The position numbers and the translations under genes were made by a program. Shown piece after piece: positions 53,816 to 64,000 of a stretch of DNA of 64,000 nucleotides. The notes under the pieces are model-generated. The model made no database searches, was not told the origin of the DNA, and was given only the letters and a program-made list of their open reading frames with translations. Each line of letters opens with the position of its first letter. The first letter of the stretch is position 1. Source of the stretch: Karstenula rhodostoma CBS 690.94 (Eukaryota; Ascomycota; Dothideomycetes; Pleosporales; Didymosphaeriaceae); NCBI GenBank assembly GCA_010093485.1, contig MU001493.1:219599-283598 (forward strand), given 5' to 3'.

Positions 53816-55008
53816 CTACAACTTACTCGCCTTCCCCTTCTCGCCGAGCGTGACGACTAACTTCCCAAACTGCGATGCGTTCTTCATGTCCTCAAATAAT
53901 CCATCCAGCTGTCCAATGTCCATACCATGCACGGTCCTGCTAACAATAGGCTTGATCTTCTTCTCGCGCACAAACTGCACCATGTCCGCAAACTCTTTCC
54001 GCGAACCCATGGTTGAGCCGCGCACCTCGACGTTGCTGAGCACGGCCGTCATGAGGAAGGGCATTTTCGGGGAGACCGTCATTCCATATATGGAGATGAT
54101 GCCTCCAGCCTAACCACAACGTTAGCACTATCGATCTGGCGGTAGAACAACGTTCGACGATACCTTCAACAACTTCGTCCCCTTGGCCACGATATCGCCT
54201 CCCGCACCGTCAACAATAGCATCAAAGAACGGCCTATCCTTCGGCAGACTCGCTTTTAGCTTCTTCTCCCACCCCTCCTCCTTGTAGTTCACCCCGCCCT
54301 TTGCCCCCAGCTTAATCGCCTTATCAATCTTCTTTTGATCCCCACTGCTCACATAGACATTACATCCCTGCGCGACTCCGAACAGCAACACCATCAGCGC
54401 GACGCCGCCCCCGATTCCCGTTACAAAGATATTACGTCCCGGCAGAGCATTCCCCGACTTAACGAAGAACGCGCGCCACGCCGTCAGCCCCGTCAACGGC
54501 AGCGCCGCCGCCTCCTCGTCGCTCAGGTGCTCCGGACACGCCTCCAGCTCCCCTACATCCAGCGTCGCGACATCCGCGAGCGTGCCTACGGGATTGGTCT
54601 TGGTGCCGCCCATGATGGCGTAACCTTTGGGGTGCTCGGGGCCGTCGAGGCTGTCTTTCCAGCCGGTCCCGGGGTTCAGGAGGACGCGCTTTCCTTTCCA
54701 TTTCTGGGCTGCGGGTGAGGAGCCCGTGGCGCTGACGAGACCGATGCCGTCGGCGAGGAGGGGCACGCCGAAGGTCGTGCCCGGGTAGAGGTGTTGGCGG
54801 ATGAAAAGGTCGCGGTGGTTGAGGGCGGCGGCGGTGATGGTTATGACGGCCTGGGGGAGGGGTCAGTGGGGTTGGCAGGTGGATGGGGAGGGGGAGGACG
54901 GACTTCTTCTTCTGAGGGTTTTGGTTCGGGGATGGTGATTTTCTCGAGGGGGTAGTAGACCTGGCCTGGTTTGCCGGGGACTTGCTTTAGGGCGATTGCG
55001 GAAGGCAT
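53816..55008 (-). CDS. Medium-chain alcohol dehydrogenase/quinone reductase family protein
   Basis: Three exons (54904-55008, 54164-54850, 53816-54109), both introns GT-AG and 53-54 bases, sum to 361 residues. The N-terminal GroES-like domain contains ALNHRDLFIRQHLYPG and PLLADGIGLV. The nucleotide-binding domain has FVTGIGGGVALMVLLFGVAQ at about residue 175 and VYVSSGDQKKIDKAI after strand 2. These match the YogA-like branch of the zinc-type alcohol dehydrogenase family. The classical catalytic zinc cysteine is absent near the N-terminus (NHRDLF stands where a Cys would be), so it may be a zinc-free reductase of the quinone-reductase type. It is codirectional with the oxidoreductase at 52054. 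Substrate unknown. Confidence 0.9.
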
Positions 55009-55514
55009 TGTGGTGGGGGGCTGGAGCTCAGGTTTGAGATGGACTGTACTTTGTAAATGTTCAGGTGGTTCTCAATTGAAAGAGACCAGCAGATGGGCTT
55101 TGTGTAAATGGGTATAATCTTGTAGTGTAGCTCTTGAGATTCATCATGTTCGCACCCGCGGAAAGCTATCTCAAACCGAAGTGAGCCGAGGCACAGAGCT
55201 CCACCTCCACCTTTGCGGGGCAGAATGTCCGTCATTGCTACGGCCGTTAGGCTAACCCCGATTGGATTTGTGCTAAATACTATTCTCATCTCAATATTAC
55301 TCTCGCAAGTGTCGATTCGTGAGGGAGCCTTTATTACGAATCATCCTTCACTGACTTCGATCTGCGTGTATGGAAATAGGTCATCATTGGGTATATGCTT
55401 CTAACGAAGGTTGCGCACCTACAACATTACAAAGACAAGAGAAAAGCCAAACGTAAGAGTAACATCAAAAACGATACATTACAATGCCGCGCCATAGGTA
55501 GATTCCACGCAATA
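55009..55514. other. Intergenic
   Basis: About 505 bases: promoter of the alcohol dehydrogenase family gene and 3' flank of TMS1. Nothing further seen. Confidence 0.4.
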
Positions 55515-57070
55515 CTAGTAGTCAAACCGTTCCGGCAGAACAAGCGGAGCGACCAAACTCCAGGTATAGATACCGTAGCAGACCCACGCACTGATAATCT
55601 TCGCCCAACTAGCCCAGTATGTCCTGCCGACGGGCACAAAGTCATTCTGCATGTCTTTCTCGTCAAAGTTGGTGGTCAGAAGCGTAGCGACCCAAGTCGT
55701 GCTGAGGAAGAAAATGATGTGGAAGAGCGTGTAATTGTACTGGGTGGCATTGCGCTCGTCGTCCCGTGGGGCCTTCGATGGACCCTCATCCTCGTCGTCA
55801 CTGTCTGACTCGTCAAGCGCAGAGGCCGGGAGGGACCCGGATTCGACGGCAGCGCGGAGAGCGGCAGCACGCATTTCACGGCGTGATTCGGGTTGTTGGG
55901 TCACGAGACCATGTTCGTAGTCTTCGGTTCCTACTTGAGTGTATCCGTTTCCATAGGAGTTGCCCTGGGCGCCAAGAGCTAGCCCGTAGGTAGCCGCACG
56001 TGTGGTGGTGTAGGCAACGGTTATGAACGTCACAATGGCGCCAATGATGATGGTTGCTTTGCGAGTGCCACGAGCACGGATGAGCGGGTTGCATTGGTGG
56101 TCGTCGGGTTCCATGCCGACGGCAGACATAGTGAGGTACGTGCAGTAGATGGCGACAATCGCTGACTGAGCAAGCCCGGCACGGGGATTGACGTTCTGGA
56201 CAGCCGGATGGATCGAGACGATGGACGACAGGAGCAACAAGATCAGGTTAATCTAGGATCGTAAGCATACGCATCTTTAGGACGGTGTTTGTACTTACGG
56301 TGATGGCAGCCTGGTTCATGCCGCATCCACTCCTGGCAAAGTAGATGTACATGACTACAGTCATAGCGAAGGAAGAGAGATACATGATGAGCGCCGATCC
56401 TACGAGCATGCCAGTCCACACTCTAGACTCGGTGACCTCGATCTTTTCCTGACAGTACTCTGCCCAGTTGTGCGCAAGGTCGACGAGCAGAATCAAGCCG
56501 ATGAGGAGGAAGAGGCACGCGCCAATCATGGCGAAGTAGTTGCCCCAGACGATGAAGAAGGAGTTCGGAATGAAGAAGGTCAAGACCACCATGGCCAGCC
56601 AGGCGATGACCTTGGGACCCCAGAAGCCGTTCTGAATGGGCGCGCGGCCGTCCTTGGAGCTCCGCACACCGATGAGCATCATGGCCATGATGACGTGGAA
56701 GAAACCGAGCGCAAAGTTGATGCGCTGCACCGCGACGAATCCGTAGCATTGCTCGCCGTGGCACTTGATGTCGACGTAGTCCAGGGTGAGGTGCGAGAGC
56801 TTCTTCATGGCCCAGTCGGTGAGCATGATCCAGGACACGATCGAGTTGAAGAGGAGGATGAGGGCGTAAGCGATTCGAGTAGCAATGCTATTTCCACATT
56901 TACCACCGCAGGAGCCAAAGACGGCGCTGCAGGTGGCTGCTCCACAGCACGAGGCGGCAACACCCCAGAGCTTGGGCACGTTAGCGGTGCGGCGGATACG
57001 GAGAGCGCGGTGTACTCACTGTGCCGACGCTCGGCAGGGCCAGCAGCGGGATCGACAGAAGCGCGCCCAT
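55515..57070 (-). CDS. TMS1: TMS1/SERINC family membrane protein
   Basis: Three exons (57020-57070, 56299-56970, 55515-56252) give 486 residues; introns of 49 and 46 bases. SERINC proteins are multi-pass membrane proteins proposed to aid serine incorporation into lipids or scramble phospholipids. The family N-terminus is seen: MGALLSIPLLALPSVGT, then WGVAASCCGAATCSAVFGSC with the conserved cysteines. About ten hydrophobic spans follow, with SHLTLDYVDIKCHGEQCYG between early ones and HNWAEYCQEKIE mid-protein. A cytosolic loop of about 85 residues before the last two spans is acidic and Ser-rich (ESGSLPASALDESDSDDEDE). The C-terminus has the family's typical TTWVATLLTTNFD and WAKIISAWVCYGIYTWSLVAP. 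It is divergent from the MCH1-like gene, 389 bases apart. Confidence 0.95.
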
Positions 57071-57459
57071 GGTTGCGAGGTCGTTGTGTTGTGTGTCTGC
57101 GTGTCTGATTGTCGAGGAGGAGGAGGCGTGCGTCTCGCGCCGACGCTGTGACGCAGGCACATGCACTGCTTGCGACGTGGCTTGGCGCACCTGCTTATCT
57201 CCGCTTGGATGCACCTCGAACCTCAACATTACGCCTTTTGTTTCTCGCATTGCATCGCGAATACCGTAGAATCTGGTTTCTTGGTTTGCACATTCGTTTG
57301 TTCTTCCCGCATCTTTCCTCTATCCATAGATTCCACCACCATCCCTCGGTCCCTCATCTGTCTCCGAACGAAACATACAGCGCGATTATTCCCCACTCCA
57401 GCTCCGTACCCTGATGATATCGCGATAACCGAAGCCTCCGTCTCCTCACACCGGGAATA
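57071..57459. other. Divergent promoter of TMS1 and the MCH1-like gene
   Basis: 389 bases between two divergent membrane protein genes. No specific operator recognised. Confidence 0.4.
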
Positions 57460-59288
57460 ATGGCCGTCGCAGAGAAGCCGTCACACCAAAAGACGCGGAT
57501 AGTGTCCGTCGTCGCAGCTACTGCCATCGCTCTGGCCTGTGGAACGAATGTATGTGTATACAGTCCGGATCACAACTCGCAACCACAACTAACACGTACC
57601 AGTATGCCTATTCCGCATGGGCACCGCAGTTTTCCGAGAAGCTCCAGCTCTCCACAACGCAGAGCAACATCATTGTACGGTCCTCGCCCATATCCACCCC
57701 AACTGCAGCTCACCATATTGTCAGGGAACCGCCGGGAACATGGGCATGTATGCTGCGGGTATACCAGTCGGCATGATCACGGATAGAAAGAGTCCTCGTC
57801 TTGCTGCACTGATTGGGGTGTTCTCCTTGTTCGCAGGGTACTATCCAATTCGCATCGGTATGTTGGCTGCTGGCGGGGACAAGTCCGAAGCTGACAGCTG
57901 AAGCTTATGATGACGGAGCTGGCTCCATGAGCGTGGCTCTCCTCTCTTTCTGCTCGTTTCTCAGCGGCGTGGGTAGTTGCTCTGCGTTTCAAGCCGCCAT
58001 GAAGGTGGCTACTCTCAACTGGCCGACCCACAGAGGCACGGCAACAGCCTTCCCGCTTGCGGCATTTGGCTTGAGCGCCTTCTTTTACACCTTCATTGCA
58101 GGCGTAGCGTTTCCCGGGAACACATCTAGTCTACTCGTGTTGCTCTCTTTTGGGACGTCAATGGTCGTATTAGCTGCGCTGCCGTTCCTCCACGTTGTTG
58201 ACCACAGGACTGGCACAGGCTATGCTGTTCTGCCCACCAACGAGCGCACCCGCCGAAACTCCAATGTTCTGCATCAGACCATATCTAACGGAAGCAAACA
58301 CAGTAGCCGATACAGCAGCTCTTCAATACCGCATATGGAGCCCAGTAAGTGATGCGTTTCCTTACACTTTCAAGCTCCCCTTGTCTTTGCCAACCGTTCC
58401 CACCAGACAATGACGAACGGGATGACGATTCAGATGAAACCTCCTCCCTCCTGTCTGGACCTGGCGATCTACTTCCAGAGGACGATGCAGCTAGTAAAGC
58501 CAGTAGGAAATCGAATCACTCACATTGTCTAGATGTTACTGGATTGGCTTTGCTATACAAGTTCGAGTTTTGGCAGATTTGGGTCATTATGGGGTTGCTG
58601 ACGGGAGTCGGACTGATGACCATCAAGTGAGAGTTTCGACGATGTCTGTGTATGGGTTGCTGACAATGGCAGCAATGTCGGACATGACGCGCAAGCACTT
58701 TGGAATCATTGGGATCCCAGCGCCAGCAAGGACTTCGTTGCTCACCGACAACTGTGGCATGTCTCGATTATTTCGCTCGGATCTTTCTCAGGGCGATTAC
58801 TATCGGGAATTGGTTCCGATGTGATCGTGAAGCGACTGGGCGGGTCCCGCTTTTGGTGTGTGGCGGTAGCGGCAACCGTGTTTCTAATTGCTCAAGTCTG
58901 CGCAACGCGTATTGAGAATCCCAACCACTTGTGGGCTGTGTCGGGACTCTGTGGGCTCGCATACGGCATTCTCTTCGGGGTGCTTCCGGCCGTGGTAGTC
59001 GATGCATTTGGTCCTGATAATTTCGCAGTCAACTGGGGGGTCATGACTCTCGCGCCTGTTGTGAGCGGAAACATCTTCAACTTGTTTTACGGGGCCGTAT
59101 ACGACTCACACTCGGAAGTTCAGGCTGGTGGCGAGTTCAACTGCGACGAGGGCCTTATATGCTACAAATCGGCGTACTACGTCACTCTGGTATCGAGCGC
59201 GTTGGGCATTGTCGCGTGCCTCTGGGCGATACAGACCGAGCATGCGGCGAAGCACAAGGCTGAAGAGCTCGAGGACCATCGAGCATGA
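57460..59288 (+). CDS. MCH1: MFS transporter, nodulin-like/MCH1 type
   Basis: Six exons (57460-57549, 57603-57674, 57725-57857, 57898-58344, 58407-58626, 58673-59288) sum to 1578 bases, 525 residues. Five introns of 40-62 bases, one of 46 bases with donor GTGAGA, all in matching phase. Twelve membrane spans are expected: the first block has VVAATAIALACGTNYAYSAW, GMYAAGIPVGMITDRKSPRL and ALLSFCSFLSGVGSCSAF. A hydrophilic acidic loop of about 110 residues (NDERDDDSDETSSLLSG) separates the halves. The second half has FWQIWVIMGLLTGVGLMTI, SGRLLSGIGSDVIVKRL and LAYGILFGVLPAVVVDAFG. This fits yeast Mch1, a vacuolar-membrane MFS protein related to monocarboxylate carriers but without shown transport of them. 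Substrate unknown. Confidence 0.88.
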
Positions 59289-59685
59289 TATCTCCTTCAG
59301 CTGTATATACATTTTGGGCTAGATCATAGAATGGTAAGATATGCGCTTAGCGTATACACGGGAACTTCGTATGTAGACTCCAATATTGATTTCGTTGAAC
59401 TGAGAACCCATTGTCTCCATACATGGTCAATGACGCTAACACAGGAACAGCGCGGGCCGGTGACCGAAAGCCCCGCCTCGCCCCATATCGGACGGTTGCG
59501 CTCGGACGTTGGGTGGCAGCAACACTTACGACGACACTGCCTCGAGCGCGCCTGCTCACTCCTTGTTGAGGCCGCCAGGCTGTCATATAAACACTACCTA
59601 GAAGCTCCCTACACTATCGCTACTTTAGCAACGCTCACCGTCACCACCCTCCACCTTCCGAGTCACCAGTAGAGCAGCCGCCTCG
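59289..59685. other. Intergenic
   Basis: About 400 bases between codirectional genes. The last 100 bases are CT-rich leader of the next gene; nothing else seen. Confidence 0.4.
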
Positions 59686-61014
59686 ATGCCTGCGCCACTA
59701 GCCAAAGGTAAGCCCGATGAAGCTCATGCATCTCGCTGCTGTGCCGCGACACCACCCTGTACCTCACACAAACCTTTTGCTTGCTTTTCCATGTCTCCCC
59801 TGTCCCATTGCCAGTGCCAACCTGCTTGCAGGACCCGGCTTCAGCGCTCGTTCGACTTCCCCTATATCCCGCACCCGTCACGCGCCGCAGAAGCCTAACC
59901 TACCTTCTCCACAGGCCTCATAATCGCCGCGTCGGTCCTTGTCGCCGCCGGCATCGCCATCTACGAGTCTCCCCAGGTGCGACAATGGGTCGACCAGTCC
60001 CGCCGCAAGATCGCCGTCGCGCTGCACTCGCTCGGCGACGACATACAGCCCCGCCGCCCGTCCGAATCGTCTGACGACTTCTACGAACGCAAGCGCCGCC
60101 AGAAGGAGGAAATCATTAGGAGGAACCGGAACGACCTGATTAAGCGCGCACGGGAGGAGGGTATCGCCGTAGATCTGGACGAGCTTGCACGCATCGGAGA
60201 AGAAGACTTCGAGGTGACAGAGCGGCGACCGCGCAGGAGGACACACACGAGCCAGAAAAGCTTCGATGACCTGGTCGGCAGCGATGGCATGCTTAAGAAA
60301 GACGCTTCAACCGCTCAAACCGCTACTGGCAACGACGCCTCGAGCAGTGCTCTCCGACACCGTGGGGCGGCTGGCTTCGCGGCTGGTTCTGTAGCTGCAG
60401 CCGCTGTGGTAAACCCCTTCTCCGACGATCACGTCCTCTTCGACCGCGACGAGGAGGAAGCCCACTCGCCACAACCGTTCATCTACTCCGAGCCGAATAC
60501 CCGCGAAAGCTCCGCCACCGTTGAAGCCGAGCCCATTGCCTCACCTCCCACAGCCCAGCTCATCGACCTCACCCCCGAATCCGTCTACCTGCAGCCTGAG
60601 GACCCCCAAACCGCGTCCATTCCCGCCTCGGAAGCTGGCGACCAGGTTGTCCAATCGTTCTATTCCTTTACATCGGAAGCCCACTCCGACGACGAAGCAG
60701 AGGTCATCTCCACCGGCACCCTTACGCCGCGCTCCGACCGCTCCGGCTCCCTCACAGGAGTATCCGTAGTCGGCAGCCAGGCCGACGACATCGGCATCTT
60801 GAGCATGCAGAACGACAGCGATCACGATGCACGCTCTGACACCTTCTCAGAGTCTGGCTTCACGGAGGCTGGGTTCTCGGAAGCCGGGTTCAGCGAGGTG
60901 GGAGAGGATAGAGGCATCATGACGCCGTCGAGTTGGACAGATGTGGGTAGCGACAATGAGAGCGAATGGGGCGGGCCTGCGCACGGTGGGCACGTGAGCC
61001 AAGTGCAGCAGTGA
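59686..61014 (+). CDS. N-terminally anchored acidic protein, unknown function
   Basis: Two exons, 59686-59707 (only 22 bases, MPAPLAK) and 59915-61014, with a 207-base intron, give 373 residues. The second exon opens with a membrane span (GLIIAASVLVAAGIAIY, about residues 8-24). It is followed by a basic helical stretch probably forming a coiled coil (DFYERKRRQKEEIIRRNRND, about residues 60-85), with RAREEGIAVDLDELARIGEE after it. The remainder is disordered, rich in Ser/Asp/Glu/Ala, and near the C-terminus has short repeats SGFTEAGFSEAGFSEVG. This plan resembles uncharacterised ascomycete proteins; an endoplasmic reticulum or mitochondrial outer-membrane tether is possible but only a guess. 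The very short first exon relies on splice consensus and the family-like junction. Confidence 0.75.
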
Positions 61015-62109
61015 TTCTCTCCGCGCTAAGTCTGGGATTGGGGGGTAAACGGCGTTCTCGGAATGGGAAGGATACCTTTGGTTTGAATTTGATTTTGCCC
61101 GACTGAGGGTTGAGAAGATCCGAGCTGCATTACGTCTTGCCTAGTTAGGAACTCCCTGCACATGTCTCCTAGCTAGCGTCGCCGCACGGTAGGATAGACG
61201 TATCGGTTTCGTATCAGCTACAGTGCTTTCACTATTGCCCGCAATTCCTCCGTCGGCGTGCGTCTTGGGTATCTCGGGGGGACGCAGTATACGGCACCAT
61301 TGGCAGATTGCGAGCATAAGACGTTTCTACCTTGTACAAGCCGCTCGCAGGTATGCATGCATTGCGCCGGGCCTCTCTAGACTATTGCACTTCTCAAGCC
61401 CGCGGCCGCATCCAACGCGGTGCAATTCCGCCATGCTACGGCATCGGGACTGGTAGCCTCTGCGCAGAAGCCGCACAAAGAAGCCGTGAAAGCGTTGAAG
61501 CCATGGGTGTTTATGATATCAGTGGGTCGTTGTCGATCGCTGATGGCGGGTCAGGTTGCATGGGTGTTGCTTATCACAACATGCCTCGCCAACCTGAACA
61601 GGAATCTTCTTGTGCTGCTCTAGACGGAAGGAGCCGCAGACCAGGAGTGCCCCCCCAGTCGTACAACAACACCAACTCCACACATGCGCATCTGCCGCGA
61701 TACCACATCCAAGCGTCGCGCCCGAGGTCCAGCTCCTGCGGGGTTTGTAGTCTACTGACCCCCGGAATCGCAAGACGGCATCGTGCGTAGACGCTCGCGT
61801 GGAACGAAGCCGCGCATGCGTCCCGCGTTGCAGCTGCCCGAAATGCCAATGCGGCCGAGCGAATCCGGGGTTAAACGGCGCCATCTCCAGGTTTTGGTTG
61901 GTGCGGGGGGGATGCCAAGGCCCAGGCGGGCATGCTTCGAGCCCAGCTCAAAGCGCGGACGTGCTTGGCTGTAGGGGCTGACGGTGCGTGCCAGTGGGCT
62001 GTTCGTGGGCGCGGGTCGTATAAGATGCGTGGGTGCGCTGCTGATCGGGGGTAGCGGGTTGAAGCGCTTCCTTCTTACTAGCACGACGGCTATTATAGCT
62101 TCTACGACC
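61015..62109. other. Intergenic, no supported gene
   Basis: About 1.1 kb. Overlapping frames on both strands (for example 61332-61790 and 61752-62444) have no family and lie partly antisense to the next gene's promoter. Confidence 0.4.
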
Positions 62110-63853
62110 ATGGGAGGACAGACGGAGACAAGCCATCTGGATGACCTGAAGGGTGGGGATGCGAGACAGATTGCGGAGAGGGGCCAGGTCGCGACCGACA
62201 TGTGAGACGTCCTCCGATGAGTCCAACCACCTTCACTGACAAGGCGGTTGCCAGCTACGGTCACTCTCTCGTGCAGTTCGATCCCAAGGCCGAGTCGCGA
62301 CTGAGATGGAAGATCGACCTCTACATCGTGCCCACCGTGGCCCTGCTGTACCTTTTCTGCTTCATCGACAGAGCCAACATTGTGAGTGAGCGGATGTGTC
62401 TCGCTGGTGGAAGAGATTTTCTCCTCACTGGGGCTGAGATACACACACGCAGTACTTACCTGCCAATCTTATTCACACTGACTTTATCAGGGAAATGCGA
62501 AAATCGCCGGCCTGGAAAAGGACCTCGGAATGACCGGCTACGACTACAACATGGTGCTCTCTATTTTCTACATCAGCTACATCGTCTTCGAGATCCCGAG
62601 TAACATGGCCTGCAAGTGGCTGGGCCCCGGCTGGTTCATCCCGCTCATCTCCCTGGGCTTCGGCATCTGCTCGCTCGGCACTGCCTTTGTGCAATCAAAG
62701 GCAGCCATCTGCGGAGTGCGCTTCCTGCTCGGCATCTTCGAGGCCGGCATGCTGCCGGGCATCGCCTACTACATGTCGCGCTGGTACCGACGCAGCGAGC
62801 TCGCCTTCCGACTGAGTCTGTACATCGTCATGGCGCCTCTGGCGGGCGCTTTCGGGGGGCTGCTCGCGAGCGCCATCTTGAAGCTCGACAGCTTTGGGAG
62901 CCTGCACAAGTGGCGCATGATCTTTGCCATCGAGGGCATCATCACGTGTGGGCTTTCGCTGGTTGCGTTTTTCACGCTGACGGACCGCCCGGAGACGGCA
63001 AGGTGGTTGACACAAGAGGAGAAAGATCTCGCGCATGCGAGGGTCAAGTCGGAGCGCGTGGGGACGACCGAGGTGCTCGATCGCATCGACAAGACGAAGA
63101 CCCTGCGCGGCATCTTGAGTCCCGTTACGCTGACTATCTCGTTCATCTTCCTCCTGAGTACGTTCCCTCCCCACACTCTACCCCTCTCCATCAACAGATT
63201 GCTAACCTAACCGCCCAACAGACAACATCACAGTCCAAGGCCTCGCCTTCTTCGCCCCCACCATCGTCCAAACAATCTACCCCAAAGATACCGTAATCTC
63301 GCAACAACTGCACACGGTCCCGCCCTACGTCGTCGGCGGCTTCTTCACGCTCCTCTTCCCCTTCCTCTCGTGGCGCTTCGACCGCCGCCTCATCCTCTTC
63401 ATCGTCTCCGCACCCCTCATCATGATCGGCTACACCATGTTCCTCGCCTCCTCGTCCGCACAGACCCGCTACGGCGCGACCTTCCTCATCGCGAGCGGCG
63501 CCTTCGCCTTCGGCGCCCTCTGCAACGCGCAGGTCTCCGCCAACGTCGTCAGCGACACGGCGCGCGCCAGCGCCATCGGGACGACCGTCATGTTTGGGAA
63601 CGTCGGCGGGTTGATCAGTACGTGGAGCTTTTTGCCGTTTGATAAGCCGAATTACCATATTGGGAATGGGTTGAATCTTGCGACGAGTAGTTGTATTTTG
63701 CTGCTGAGTACGGGGCTGCTTTTTTGGATGAAGTGGGATAATCGGAAGAGGGAGGGGAGGAGGGAGGGCGTGGACGAGGAGTTGGCTGGGTTGACGCTGC
63801 AGGAGCAGCAGGATCTGGATTGGAAGCATCCGAGTTTTAGGTGGAGGCCGTGA
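62110..63853 (+). CDS. MFS transporter, anion:cation symporter (allantoate/nicotinate permease-like) family
   Basis: Four exons (62110-62201, 62255-62381, 62491-63157, 63222-63853) give 505 residues. The start at 62110 is chosen because its exon ends ERGQVATD, and joining it to YGHSLVQFDPKAESRLRWK over a 53-base intron restores the usual N-terminus; starting at 62217 inside that intron would replace it with unrelated residues. The first span and signature are IDLYIVPTVALLYLFCFIDR then ANIGNAKIAGLEKDLGM, with YDYNMVLSIFYISYIVFEIP and RFLLGIFEAGMLPGIAYY, hallmarks of the ACS branch. Twelve spans in all, with a central loop TARWLTQEEKDLAHARVKSE. These carriers take up small organic anions such as allantoate, nicotinate, pantothenate or biotin precursors with protons at the plasma membrane. 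The exact substrate is unknown. Confidence 0.92.
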
Positions 63854-64000
63854 GGGGTGGGGGTGGTAGGACTTCAAGGATTAATGGGGGTTGTGCGTGT
63901 GCGTGGGCGGCGCAAAGGGCATGTTTATTGTATATTTGAAAGCTAAGCTGGGCTGATCGTACATGCTGGGTCCTACAAATCCATCAAACCATCCCATCCC

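Noticed and set aside
61752..62444. 230-codon minus-strand frame upstream of the ACS transporter
   Set aside because: Antisense to the transporter's first exons, low-complexity Arg/Pro/Ser content, no family.

Overview
The window is a scaffold piece from a filamentous ascomycete (Pezizomycotina, by inference probably a dothideomycete). Evidence: short GT-AG introns of 46-110 bases, a dispersed 5S rRNA gene, a HET-domain gene, a family of fungal F-box proteins, a HET-C2-type glycolipid transfer protein, a GH28 endopolygalacturonase, and a sharp switch between ordinary gene-bearing DNA and a block that is almost pure A/T, as left by repeat-induced point mutation (RIP).

Left arm, 1-23.27 kb. 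Housekeeping genes come first: a pirin, an orphan methyltransferase-like protein, the NAD-isocitrate dehydrogenase subunit IDH2 facing a tartrate/D-malate dehydrogenase paralogue tail to tail, a glycolipid transfer protein and a mitochondrial inner-membrane protease (IMP2-like). From about 12.5 kb the content becomes accessory: a secreted Ala/Ser-rich GPI-type protein, a broken F-box gene, a 5S rRNA gene, two small one-pass membrane proteins, a HET gene cut by one TAG, a frameshifted gluconolactonase (SMP-30) relic, an intact short-chain dehydrogenase, and the 3' half of a flavoprotein gene.

Middle, 23.27-46.87 kb. This is a nest of transposons, rich in TpA and with no open frame. Flanking direct repeats and LTR pairs of equal length let the layers be read: an unclassified outer sequence; a Gypsy-type element (25350-46321, TSD AGTTT); a second Gypsy element inside its pol region (29333-42309, TSD TTCTT); a Copia element on the minus strand inside the gag of the second (30586-36113, TSD TATAT); and a solo LTR of the second family (23356-24807, TSD CTATC), itself hit by a DNA-transposon-like insert that holds the 265-base assembly gap and by a short repeat. 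Both Gypsy elements carry a chromodomain relic and zinc knuckles in which every Cys and His has become Tyr.

The nest sits inside one gene. The 5' half of an FAD-dependent fumarate-reductase-like flavoprotein is at 46868-47827 and its 3' half at 22620-23270, same strand, both halves still open, and both breakpoints carry the same 9 bases.

Right arm, 47.8-64 kb. Intact genes resume at once: a secreted endopolygalacturonase, a secreted protein of unknown function, a saccharopine-dehydrogenase-like oxidoreductase, a zinc-type alcohol dehydrogenase family protein, TMS1/SERINC, an MCH1-like MFS carrier divergent from it, an N-terminally anchored acidic protein, and an ACS-family (allantoate/nicotinate permease-like) MFS transporter. 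Exon structures given below were worked out by hand from splice consensus, reading phase and family alignment from memory; every total comes out as a multiple of three.
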